NCBI GenBank assembly: GCA_019722365.1
Contig: JADFUC010000663.1
Coordinates: forward strand, 31,250 to 95,249
Direction: 5' to 3'
DNA length: 64,000 bases
Source of the DNA: Lithospermum erythrorhizon
Lineage: Eukaryota; Streptophyta; Magnoliopsida; Boraginales; Boraginaceae
The notes beneath the pieces were generated by a model. It saw nothing but the letters and a program-made list of their open reading frames with translations, was not told where the DNA came from and made no database searches. The translations under genes were made by a program, and so were the position numbers. Of this stretch, positions 11,418 through 22,806 are shown one piece after another; the first letter of the stretch is position 1; each line of letters begins with the position of its first letter.

Positions 11418-13030
11418 ATAGTGGTATCAGCTTGGTTACAGCTTGATTGTGAGTTTAAGAATGTCGATAGGCTGGAGGCGAAGGAATTGTAATCTGGGTT
11501 GTAGAAAAATTTGATGGAATCGAGTTTGCTATTGGAAGATGGTCATGGGTATTATCATATAGGAAGAGGATCTTTGCTAGGATAAATAGGATAAGCTATG
11601 ATGAGTGAAGCTTGGAAAAGGCTGGATAAGGCGGGTCTTGAGGTGTGATTGGAATGCGTTTGCTCCGAGGATGTTGATCTTAGATGTTGAAAGTAGCAGT
11701 ACAAAGGGAGGCGATGAAGGGCGCCTACTGATGAGAGTGAGGTGTGATGGTTACGTATTTAGTCTTGAGAAAAAAGGAGGCCGAGTTTCACAGAAACGTT
11801 AGAATCATGATTTAGAAAAAGTAAATGTTGATACTGCTTTATGTCTTTGAGAATTCGTGACAAAAGCGGGTCCCATGGAAAAACACTAAATCTAAGGGTG
11901 AGGTGGGTGGCATTTATTAAATGTTTTGGTACTAGTTGTGAATGTTTACTGTGGATTCTTAGGTGTAGATTAGGAGCGTCTTGTTAGATGCTTACTCGCC
12001 CAGCTGAGGAGAGATAATGGTGGGTACATATACAAATTTTGGGAATGATTCATGCTGGCGATGGTAAATAGTTAGTGGAAATAGGTATAGAATGTGAATT
12101 TGAGGTACATCCCAATAGTTTGCCAAGAGTTGACAAATGTGAGGTATGTTAGAGTTAGGGAAAAATCTAATTTCGGTGAGTCAATTTGGATAGTGATGCT
12201 TACGTTACTAGTTATGCGGATGGACACTTTGGAAGGTAGTTCGGGGAGCTATGGTTATAACTATAGAGCGAGTCATGTACGTTATGCATTTGGCAGTTAC
12301 CGAGAAGAATATGAGTAGAGGATGCAAGGTGCAAAGGGAAAGAAGGTGAGATTGACGTATTTCTATGAAAATATAGATAGGTTTGTAGTTGGTAAAATTC
12401 TTGTTACGGATGTACTAAGAGTTCTGGGTTAGGATGCATTGCAAATGAAGGCTGCATTGAAGGTCGGAAAGGTCATGGCGGCATGTCTGTCACTTGCGTT
12501 TGGTGATGAGTTGATTTGAAGGAACTACGAGGGAAGGATACGACGGTGTTGTGTTGCATGAGATAAATGCGTGTTAGCGGCGTGGTTCGAAGTCAGCGGT
12601 GAAGGTATTCTCGACCTCGATTATTTGCTAACTATTGAAGGATGGTGCGATCAAGCGTCGAGATTGATGAATTAGATCAAGGAAGTAAATCGGCGTAGGT
12701 GGGAAGGTAGAAGAGAGAGAAATTGATAGCCGTCGAGGTTTGGAGGTTTTCAATGTGTTTGGAGTTGGAAGATCGGGAGAAGCGAAAGGCGAGGCTTGTG
12801 ATGATTTAATAGAATGAGGGAAAAATCCAATAGAGGTAAAATTAATGACATTATGGAATCTGCTTGGTGATCGAGTTGGTGTCGTTGGGGATGTTAAAGG
12901 GATTGGTAAGAAGAAGATGCGAAGTTGGGATCAGCTTGATGAGAGTCGATGGATGATGAATTTCGGGAGGGTATTGTAGATGGTGCTTGAAGATGGTGAT
13001 CAGAAAAATGGCCCAGTGGGAGATTATTGA

Positions 13031-13585
13031 TGAAGCCATTTTTTGGCGTTTTGTTACAGGCCAAGCGACAGCACTTAATGGTACACCAAATGTGGCCATT
13101 TGTGAGGGGCGGAAAGTCGATTTTCCTTTGAAGAAGGCCACAGGCAGTTGGCATTTTGGGCCGTTCAGGAGCGTTAAGCGAACGTTCTGATCGAGGTTTC
13201 GGCTTTTTCGAGGTTCGAACATTTACCATTTAAGTTTTTGTCTTTTTTGCACATAAATAGAGGTGGTACATGAGTTTTATTTATGTATATCTTAGAATAG
13301 AGAAATAATCATCCTAAAGATAATATTAGGTCGATAATATTCTTGAAACATAGTTTTGTGCTTGGCCAGAAGCATGGTTGAGATTTTCGGTATATGAAAA
13401 TACAAATACATTCGACTAGTGGTATGACATGATCTTTGAAGTTGATGGTGGATTGCGGCATGGAAATGCCGCTTTAACGTGGAAGGAAACTTGAATAAAT
13501 CTTTGTGTACATTTAATTTTTAGACTTAATTTCTCCTTCTTTGGTGATTAAGCTTGAAGCTAAAATAATTTTGGAGTGCCCAAGA
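13031..13585 (+). repeat. 3' LTR of the short copia element
   Basis: Starts tgaagccattttttggc and follows the same block order as the left LTR, including ataaatagaggtggtacatg near 13251. The right boundary is uncertain because the copies diverge after ttttgga. Confidence 0.65.
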
Positions 13586-13726
13586 AATCCCTGCTTAATT
13601 TGAATAAAGACTGCCATCAGCATATTTATCACCTTAACGAGCTTTGTTAGTTGATGAATGCATACATAGCATTTTATAAAAGTGAGTAATATTTTTTAGA
13701 ATGTGAAATTTGTAAACACCAAACAA

Positions 13727-13794
13727 GGCACTTCGTATCTAAATATAGCACACCACAGAAGGCACTTCGTATCTAAATATAGCACACCAAACAT
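13727..13794 (+). repeat. 34-bp direct duplication
   Basis: The unit beginning ggcacttcgtatctaaatat and ending at agcacacca plus a five-base linker occurs twice in tandem, nearly identical. It lies just outside the right copia LTR and is probably a recent local duplication. Confidence 0.8.
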
Positions 13795-15339
13795 GGCCCC
13801 TTCCCATCTAATTTCATGATCTAACGGCTGCCATTAATTTAAGCAGCGTGGATAAACTCTTCATTTATGCACCTAAACCACTGCCGAGAGTCTTATTTGT
13901 GTCAATCGGACCTTAGCCAAGCTAACAATTAAGGAAGTAGATGTGAGAGAAAAATTGATCTCACGTCAAAGTAGGCACCATGAAGCTATGTCAGTGCGTG
14001 ATGCATCAGGGATCTTGATCACTTCGTCGAGACCTTACGGCGGCGCTGTGAAAATATTCGGGCGCCATCAAAGGACACCAGCGAAATCAAGGTTCTGTTA
14101 ACCATGCGTCGCTCCTAATTAGATACAACCCGCATTAACTATGTCCCTCGAAAGAGTAGCGACCATACCAAATGCACCCATGAGGACAATACAGAAATTT
14201 CGACAGCTTCGCGCCGTGAGAACCCGAACAATCGATCCGGTAATGTTTTAACCCACGGCGGTACTCACGAAAGGTCCTGATAGGGAAAACCAATCGGCTG
14301 ACGGGGAAAAGCAGTGAGGAGTTATGAAGGTCCTGCCATGAGAACCTTACGTCAACATAGCCGAGCAATCGTCGAGACGAGCGTTGTGCTCCACTACCGC
14401 TGGAAGCAGATGCGAGGGCAATAGTAGCAATGCTGAGTTACAAAAACAGGTGGATGAACCAGTTATTTCTCAAGGCATGTCATCCACAGTCGGGAATAGT
14501 TAAGCCGCGATACCTTCGCCATTCTAGTCGATTGAGGAACGGCGCCATGCGAGGGATTGAATTCCCAAATTCAAAGAAACTTTCGCAGTTGGGAGACCCG
14601 GACAATCATCACCAAATCTTTGGTTAAATATCTTTTTAGGCGGTATTGAGGGTATACCTTGAGGGCATTCCCAAGAAGCTTGTGGAGACGGGCTTTAAAA
14701 TTAGTTCCACCAGTTGCCATCGTTCAGTATTTGTTGGCAGATACTTAGGATGAATTTCATGGACAAGTTTGGGCTTCCATGATTGTTCTGGAAGGATGAA
14801 GAGAACCCTCATGGAAATCTGACAAAAATCGGGGGGAGACATTAGAAGTTTAGCCACTTGATTTGAAGAGGTGGCGACCCAATCCCGACTGACGGCGAAA
14901 AAGTCACAATGATCTCGTTCTTCGCGGATTAGATACGGCCCTACGGAGAAATTGGTGTTGAACGCTGACATACGAAATGAGTTATCTAGCTAAATGAATT
15001 TCAATATATCAAGTTAGAAGAGGTGAAGCTTCTTCAGGAATGTCGGAGGCGGGATCTGAACTCTGGCGTCTCCAAGAGGAGTGGGTTTGGACACCTCCAA
15101 AGGCCCAAGGAGGTGAAACTTCGGAAGGCAGTAGAATCCTAGAGAGAGAGGATGGCGGGCGTAAATTCCGAACTGCGTTGTATAAATACTTACACAAGGG
15201 TCTGATAGATTGGGAAAGGATCTATTCCCAGTGGAGAGGCCAAATAATACTTCTCGGCCCACAAAATGAAGTCCCCTCCGAGATCGGAGAGATGAGAAAG
15301 TATTGTGATTACCACGAGGGATGCGTAGCCGCGACACCG

Positions 15340-15575
15340 GCGAGTGTCGGTGAAAACGGATATAGAAAAACTAATCAGTCGGCGGCAAGGCGGGGAGTTT
15401 GTGAAAGAGACAGTAGGAGCCACTTCGCGGCAAGAAAAGAGGCCTCCCGGTATTGATTTCGAGTTAATAAAGATCGCGGTGATACCCCTCGCGCTAATAG
15501 GAAGGGTGAATACTATTTACGGAGGTATAGCTCGAGGCGAGGATACCTCGAGCAGAAAGAAGTATCTTTGAGGAG
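15340..15575 (+). pseudogene. gypsy gag C-terminal fragment
   Basis: Reads IEKLISRRQGGEF followed, after a shift, by GRVNTIYGGIARGEDTSSRK. The second block matches the I-TI-GG-...-GDS-RK motif that precedes the protease in Tat/Ogre-group gypsy elements. No intact zinc knuckle is visible. Confidence 0.65.
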
Positions 15576-15589
15576 GTCAGGTAATGCTT

Positions 15590-16025
15590 TGGCTCCTATT
15601 ACAACTATGACGGAGAACTGATTACCTTCTCGGAAGCCGAGCTCGTGGAATTTGGGGCTCCCGTAGCCCCGATCCCCGCAGCCGTTAGTCCCATCATCCC
15701 GGCCCAGCTTTGTGGTGTAGCCGAGAATGTTGGTGGATCTGGGGAGTTCGTGAGCATCCTCATTTAAAAGCATATGGTGGTTTAAGGGACTCCTGGCAAC
15801 TCTTAAAAGCGGTACTCTACGCCCTATTTGGAGTTCCACAGACATTAAATTGTACACCGGGATAAGCGAGGTGGACTTTAATTGGTAGCTCCCCGAGCGA
15901 CTACAGTAGGGCATGCTTTTTACGATTGTGGGCATTCCGGACCCTTCTTACAACGGACTCATTGGGAGGCCCTTTCTCAATGCTCTTAGAGCGGTAGTCT
16001 CCCTTCTCCATCTAAAAATGAAGTT
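15590..16025 (+). pseudogene. gypsy aspartic protease fragment
   Basis: Starts with FSEAELV-like codons and ends with PSYNGLIGRPFLNALRAVVS and then HLKMKF, the hallmark C-terminal segment of retroviral-type proteases in plant Tat elements (YNAILGRP-L-ALKAVVS--HLKMKFP). The active-site DTGSS region is degraded. Stops interrupt the middle. Confidence 0.75.
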
Positions 16026-16259
16026 CCACTGAGTGGAGAAGTGGGAAATCTCGGAGACGAGAAAAAGAGCGGGTGTATATAAATGCTACATGCAGTGCGT
16101 CTCTGCTTGCGTACCTCCTCGGCAGAGAAAAGAACTAGGGATGCATTACCCCTGTTTTGAGGTTCAAGAAGTCAAAGATCATGACCCAAAGAAAGGAAGC
16201 TCGGAGAACCACGTGAGGAGCTAGAGTCGATTTCGTTCCATGATGAGAGCGAAATTCCC

Positions 16260-17165
16260 GAGACTTTGAGAATGGGCAAGAAACTCCTTAGGCCGGCAGC
16301 GAAGGCTTATAAAAGCGTGCGTAAGTACGAGGAGGTCTTCGCATGGGGTCAGAATATGCAGGGGAGTGGATCACAGGGACTCTTCATCATTTGCATGTGG
16401 ACCCCTCTTTTAGGCCGATCAAACAGAAAGAAATTTCTCAGGGCAGAAAGAACCACCATTTATAGAAGAAGTCGAGGAATTGATGGCGTGAAGGCGAGCC
16501 AGTTCCTGAATGGATAGAATGTGGTCATGGTAAAAAGAAATCGACAATAAATGGAGAATGTGCATGATTTCACAATTTGAACCATGCCCAGATTATTATC
16601 ACACTTTAGGAAGAGGTTGGTCGTCGCGTAGGACATAAATCTTCGACTTCCTCGGCCTCCCAGGAGTACCATCAGAGTATTCTTACATGAGGAGGACCAG
16701 GGAAGCAAGCTTTCATAATGGAGTATAGCACCTCTTGGAGGTAATGCACTTTTGGTTTGAGAGAATCCGGGAGGCTGACTTGCAAAGAATGGTGAATCGA
16801 TTATTCCAAAAGAACAAATCGAGGAAAACATGGAGATATATGTGATGACATGCTTGTAAAAACTTGGAGGTCACGGGGATCGTTTGAAGAATTTGGAAGA
16901 AACTACGGAAGTATTAAAATTATCGCCTTGAGATAAACCCGGAAGAGGGTAATTTCCTTTTGTGTTACTTAAGGAAAGTTCCTCGGTTTTCATGATAAGC
17001 GGAGTAGAGTGAAACTGATCTTGACAAAAGTGAAGCGATCTGAACATGAAACCTCCGCCTCTTCTGAAAGAGGTCCAAGCGGGTTGTACGTTGGATTGAA
17101 GCGGATTAAATCTCTCAAAATCGGTGACGAAATCTACCATTTTCGGGAAAATTCGGCAGGCCTCC
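16260..17165 (+). pseudogene. gypsy reverse transcriptase fragment
   Basis: Shows YEEVFAWGQNM, then a WxNVVMVKR--GKW-like block, and near 16835 a degraded form of the YVDDM-L-K-L catalytic box (ICDDMLVKT). This is the order seen in gypsy reverse transcriptases: FAW--DMPG, then EWLANVVMVKK, then YVDDM. Several frameshifts and stops make it non-functional. Confidence 0.75.
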
Positions 17166-17489
17166 AAAAACCTCGGGGCCCTTGAGAATGTGAAGAGCCT
17201 TGAAGAGTTGAAGAGATTATGGGATCTGAGAAGTTACTTACAAGGCTGAGGAGTTGAAGAGCTGCCAATTATACCTCGCGGTTTACGAGGGGGCGTGTGA
17301 TATCTGATCGGGGAAAGAGGGTGTTCGGAGACCCTATTTACTATGTGAATCACGTCGTCCATGGGGCGGAGTCACTTAATCGACAAATTTGTGTTTGCTA
17401 TTGTCATCACATGAAAGCTTAAAACATGTTGAATCGCGTCCGTAGTGACGGATCGACCGTTAAGAGGATGCGTGTCAACCTGTTGATCG

Positions 17490-17830
17490 GAGTATTGCTT
17501 GGCTATTGAGCTAAGTGGGTTTGAGTGGGTTATTCCTTCGAACTAGCATAAAGAGCCTGACTCTTTGATTTCGTTTATTAAGATGCAGTTCGGATCACAG
17601 GAAATCGGAGCTCTCGATAAAGGAAAAGTGAGAATCCCCGGATGGAAATTATAGATGGATCGAGCAATGAGAATGGGTCGAGAAGGAATTCTTATAGAAG
17701 GACCGAGAAAGGCGAGGTATTCGAATATGCCGCCCGGTTCTCTTTTAAAGCTTCTATGATGAAGGCTGAATATGAGCTATGGTCACGGGACTCGAGATAG
17801 CACAAGCTGAGGTGCTTATTTGGTTCGGGA
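17490..17830 (+). pseudogene. gypsy RNase H fragment
   Basis: Contains LAIELSGFE, corresponding to the connection-domain motif (K-AIELSEFDI). Near 17655 it reads DGSSNENGS and then EVFEYAARFSFKAS followed by AEYE, the classic DGSSN--GSG ... EYA-RF-F-ASNN-AEYEAL signature of the Tat-lineage RNase H. One frameshift separates the blocks. Confidence 0.8.
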
Positions 17831-18229
17831 ATTCAAAACTAATGTCGAATAGATTAAAGGGAGATTGTGGAGTTAGAGACACTCGCCAAATATCATGCAG
17901 CGTTGGCCTTGTGAGGGTCGAATAAATCTAAACCGAACACGTACCCGGGTCCTGAAAATGAACATCACGGTTACCTCTCGATTGGCGTACATATTTTGGT
18001 TACCCCAGTGTCCATATTGATCGAATCGTCTTATCCGTATGGAGGTAATGCCACCCGCATCTTGGAAGAATTGCGGATGGAGGAGCCCGATAGGCTGAGT
18101 GCATGTCAGAAATGGAAGCTTTAGGAGGACAAGATAGAAGCCGGGGAAAGTAATCGGTCCCGAGTTACAAGTTCCGAATGATCTGAATGATTTATATAAG
18201 CGTCTCGCCTTGGCCCGCTCACTTTTGAG

Positions 18230-19090
18230 TCGAGGCGGCATAGATCGGACCTTATGCGAGGTACGAGGACATGTGGACATCGTGGCGGGCATTCTTTGGC
18301 GCTAAAAATTACGGAGGAAGCGGGGTACTGTGGCCATTTATCATGAAAGATAAATGGGTATGTAAAGAAGTAGCGATGTATGTCAAAAATCTGACTTGAT
18401 TCCTCTGACGTCCGTAGCAATGTCCCAGTTATTGTGTCAATACCTTTCGCTATGTGGGGCATAGATGCATTAGGCAGTTTCTAAAGCCACGGTCAGTATA
18501 AAGATGTTGTTGTCGCGGTGGACTATTTTAGTATAAGTGGGTGAGGCAGCGCCTCTTGGGACTTCGACGGCCTGTCGAGTTTATATGGAAAAAACATTAT
18601 TACTTTCGTCTGGGGTTCCCGGATCTTAGTCTCGAACAACGGGCATGATTCGATTTGAGGTTGTCGAGGAAATGTACTTTTCGATTAGAAATCGACGCGA
18701 TTTACTTACAGTATTGCTTATCCCGATATAATGGGCGGTGGAGGTCATAGGCAAGAACCATATTTATGGGAATTAAGAGAATCTCACCAAGCGGGTTTCC
18801 CGATGGTATAAAAGAATTAGACGGGGTTATGGTCTGCGAGCGACACCGCACTAGCCTTTCAGCGAGGCAAGCCCACTGATTTAGTATACGGATCTAAACC
18901 GTGTTACTACAGTGAGTGTCTGCCCCTAATATAAGCGGTGTGGCTATGAGGAAGGCAAAAATGTGGCGCCTTAGGAAAATCTTGGCCAGTCGATGGGATA
19001 AGAAGATCGAGCAATTCGGTACGTAGGAGCATGTGAAGCAAGTCGGGCGCGATAGGAATGAGATATTAATGAAGCGCTTTTGTCCTTGAG
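18230..19090 (+). pseudogene. gypsy integrase fragment
   Basis: Near 18445 the frame reads ISIPFAMWGIDALGSF, then GQYKDVVVAVDYFS, corresponding to the PFAMWGIDI-GPF ... KFLVVAVDYFTKW segment of the integrase core. Later pieces resemble the DNGTQFD and HPQANGQVE motifs (near 18640 and 18735). The region to about 19090 resembles the C-terminal ELR...LD stretch. Stops abound. Confidence 0.75.
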
Positions 19091-20058
19091 GTCTTGACCG
19101 TGTCATTAGTTGGCCTCTTGTATTCTCTATCATCTGTCCATTTATTAAATTTTGAAGATTTACATAAATACTAGTCTCAAATTCTGGAATAAGTCCCCAA
19201 GCTTTATCGTGAATGTTGCGATCGACTTACGATTAGATTCTTTAGGTACCCAGAACTTATCGAGACAATGTGGCCAGGTCAAGGTTATCCATGGCTAGAG
19301 TCGGCCACAGGGCCGAGTGCAGAATTAGAGGGGCCGAGCCGTACCTCAAACCCTCGCCAATCTCCCAAAAAAATCAATCAGGCACTCGCATGGAGGCTTG
19401 AAAGGCCGGTAGACTTGACCCCAGGCCTTATTACAGCAATGGAAGCGAGATGTAGAAGAAATAGGTGGCCGCCATTTGATAAATGGATCTATAAATCCTA
19501 CTGGCATCGGTGTAATTATGTAGACAAGCTAAATTTACATCTACATTAGTACAAATGTTTTGATAATAAATCGTATGAAATAGATTATGCGTTTATATTT
19601 AAATAAAATAAATAATGGTATGGGCTTTCGTGACTAAGCGCGGTTGTGGTCTGCCAGGTGTGCACCATGACATTAGCTCATTCATGTCAAGTAGGCTTTT
19701 CTTGACCAATGAATCCGATCGCTAAATTGACTATTTTAATAAACTCTCTTCAATTTATTTTAATTATCATTTTTATATCAACCTATAACCATTAATTATT
19801 TTTATTCTCATTTTAAAAAATATGAATTTGATTGGCCTTGAACATATTTTCATAAAATTATTTTCTTCTAATTGTTTGTAAGATAACTAAAACCTAATTT
19901 ATGATCAAGTTTGACGCAAAAATAAAAGATAATTAAAGCGGGTGGAGAAAGTATTCTTAAACTATTATTCCAGATTCACCATTCTTGATAAATGTAGAAA
20001 AAGTTTTGTTCGTTTTCTTGATCGTTTACTTTGTCACAAACTTTTGTATTAAATTTTA

Positions 20059-20391
20059 TGGTTAGTTTGAATTAGAATTGTGAATGTAGGTGTGGGTGTT
20101 TAAAAATTAGCACAGGTGAGTACAATTGAGCTTTAATACAGGTGAATGTTTTTAAAATCTTTATTTAGATAATATTTTATTTAAATTGAATCACAGATGA
20201 AAGTAGGTGAAATATAGCCCAAAAATATCGTTCAGCACTACATTGGGCCGATTGTTGAGGGTTAATGAAAAATGGTAATTAGGTGAATGAAGGTAAATCA
20301 TTTAGCACAGATGCCTGAGTGAACACGAAAATAAACACAAACGAGATAAAGCTTAAAATTCATCCCAGAGTTCCTTTGTCAAACGAATGGC
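20059..20391. mobile_element. Diverged relative of the 5.7-kb Tourist-like MITE
   Basis: Left end tggttagtttgaat follows TTA (20056-20058), parallel to tgctcagtttggat in the 5661-6186 element. The interior shares the GGTGAA motif, a gaggttaatgaaaa-like block and a block ending aaatcattt. The right end (gtcaaacgaatggc) is eroded, so the boundary is less secure. Confidence 0.55.
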
Positions 20392-20399
20392 TAAAATGC

Positions 20400-22200
20400 T
20401 ACTTGTCATTGGTTGTCTGCAATATTAATTTATTTAATTGATTTAAAATTTTGCTCTATAAGCAGAAAATAGTAAAATTAATTTATTCTGCTTAATAAAT
20501 CGATTTTAAGCTATGTAATCAGTAAATTAGAATGATTATTATTTTATTTTTTAAGTTTGGGAGGTAATAATTAAAGCACATGTCGATCCAACAGTCTATA
20601 CTGAAAAGCTAACGACTTGGTGTCTTGGTCTTGTATGAGAGCATAACCTTATTCATTTCTCAAGTATTTCCCTTCTGTTTTTTTTTTTTACTTTTTCAAA
20701 GTTAATGCTTTTGTTATTTCATAAATATGACGTAATGGCGTTTGGTTTTTTTACTCCAATTATTATTAATTGGCGTAATGGCGTTTGTTTGTTTTTTCCT
20801 AGACCAACATAATGGCATAGCTATTAATATATTCAGTATATAATTTATGATACTTTTTGGCCTTATTTGCTTATTCTTAGCGCACTACTGGTGCTGCTCT
20901 TTAAATTCGGTCTGTCTTAGCGAAAGTAGACAAGCACAAGTATACACCAGCCGCTATTGGTCGACGAATATAGACTCGTGGTGAGCGTAATAGTGTTATA
21001 CTGATATGCTAAATTATGATACTGATGTTTACACTTATGGTTGATATTTACTCTAGGTTGAATTTTGTCCTTGTTCTTGTCTTGCTTGATTGACCATTAC
21101 TTTGTTCTTGATTAATCAATGTGAAATAGGTGAAACCCAATTGCTTGATATTTCACTTGCTAATTTTACAGAACACATAAAAGGAAGCATTTTTTTTCAC
21201 ATTCTTGGTAAGTGTTTGAGGTTAATACAATAAACCAACCAAGAATTGCCGCTGTTTGTATTTGGGAGAGGTTTCATTCAAGCATTGCTGCTCTTTATGG
21301 AGTCACAACTTGGGTTTGTTCCTGTTATCCTTTATTTTGTTGTTGTTGTAAATTAGCGATGAAGATTACGATTGCGTAGTATTTGCTACAAATAAAGTAG
21401 AATATGTGTCCAACAAGAGTATTAACTCTTGTGAAAACTTGGATCAGATGCCACCAGGCTATTGAACCATCGGCATGGGTTTGTTCTTGTTATCTTTGAA
21501 TCTTCAATTGCTTGGTTTAAGATTATGCCGGTTTAAGATTATGCCATTGTGTTTCCTTTTAGTTATTGTTGATGTCACTATTAACCAACTACTTAGAAAA
21601 TCTTAGTCAAGAATACTTGTGATTAACTGCCTCCCATTTTTCTATACCGGCTTTCTTTTCGAGGTTTAGTTCTTGTGATACCATAGCCAAATACATCTGG
21701 ATAGGAGGGAAAGACGAGCATTGTGGATAAATGTAGCTATTCACTTGAATTTGTGTGAAATTAGTTTAAATCGATAAAGAATAGTGCGGAGTGCTTGTTT
21801 TAATGTCATATGGAGTAAAAAAAATTGTAGTCTCCGGCTTTTGGATATTCTCTGGCTTTTGGGTACTCGGAAACAGCCTCTCCTCCCCCTTCCCCACTTA
21901 GGTGTGAGCCCATTTTGAGACATAGGGTCATGTTATTGGTGTTTTTAGATAAAAATAGCATCTGTAGAAAAAGAACATAGAGATCTGGATTAGTACCTAA
22001 GCAATTGTGACCAAGACTTCCTTTCAATGTCGTATCATGAAGTTACTTCTGTACTGTAGACATGTAGTACTTGGTACATTAGCAAGTGCTCAAGTTATAG
22101 GAATGGAAGTATGGTGCCTGATGAAAATAGTTATTTGTTAACTATCACATTTCCTTATGTGACACAAATGATTATGCAGAATAGGGCTATTAGCTACTGA
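20400..22200. other. Region upstream of the membrane-protein gene
   Basis: No independent gene is seen. The stretch 20860-22190 has the T-rich composition of plant leader introns and may hold 5' untranslated exons of the downstream gene. A possible first coding exon at 21298 (ATGGAGTCACAACTTGG then GTTTGT) is suggestive only. A 17-bp tandem repeat (ggtttaagattatgcc) lies near 21516-21548. Confidence 0.35.
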
Positions 22201-22201
22201 G

Positions 22202-22715
22202 GATTCTACTACTCTGAGTTATTGGTTGAATTGGAGAGTTTTTATTTGCGCATTATGGGTGTTCCCTTCAATGATTGTATCAATCCCGTGATGATATGGA
22301 AATGCGAAGTAAATTGTACAACAGGAAAGATCATCGAGGTTGAATGACGATGATGCTTGGAAGCCATGTTTGAAGGAAATACACCCCATTTGGTTGATGT
22401 CATTCAGAATTGTTGCATTATGCCTACTTCTGGTAGCAGTCTCGTTTGATATTGCTCTCCATGGTCTCGAGCTCTTTCACTATTACACCCAGTGAGTTAG
22501 TTACCTTTTCTCATTTGTGCTCACAAATAGCTTCTCTCTTTATCACAGAAATTGCCATTCCATGAACTCCCTATATGTAATCCACATATGATCGTTAGTC
22601 TAAGATAGTTAATTCTACTTTATCGCACCATTTGGTTGAAGAATTATAATTTTTTCTACTTATGCACAGGTGGACTTTAACCCTGGTTACAATATATTTG
22701 AGATATCTCTCTACT

Positions 22716-22806
<91 letters not shown>

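Larger units (their letters stand above)
10880..13585 (+). mobile_element. Decayed short Ty1/copia-type LTR retrotransposon
   Basis: Two related LTRs enclose about 1.6 kb. Just after the left LTR is a primer-binding-like tggtatcagcttgg (11422-11435), close to the tRNA-Met site TGGTATCAGAGC of plant copia elements. The first internal codons include KFDGIEF followed by a Trp-containing stretch, resembling the start of copia gag (KFDG-NF-W). The rest is full of stops, with only faint RNase-H-like fragments near 12190-12560. At 2.7 kb it is far shorter than an autonomous element, so it is a deletion derivative or non-autonomous. It lies about 300 bp downstream of the MYB stop. Confidence 0.7.
14030..19550 (+). 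mobile_element. Highly degenerate Ty3/gypsy (Tat-type) retrotransposon
   Basis: Fragments of all gypsy pol domains occur in canonical order on the + strand: gag end, protease, reverse transcriptase, RNase H and integrase. Each is broken by stops and frameshifts. A primer-binding-like patch (ggcggcgctgtg at about 14040) resembles the GGCGCCGTCTGTGGG motif of Tat elements. Flanking LTRs could not be paired; 19140-19550 could be a remnant 3' LTR (ctataaatcc followed by a T-rich stretch), but no partner was found on the left. Boundaries are therefore approximate. Confidence 0.7.

Noticed and set aside
15513..15935. 140-codon minus-strand open frame
   Set aside because: Antisense shadow of the gypsy protease region, which reads clearly on the plus strand.
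19268..19549. 93-codon plus-strand open frame
   Set aside because: It lies at the end of the decayed gypsy copy in sequence that looks like LTR; proline- and arginine-rich by composition only.
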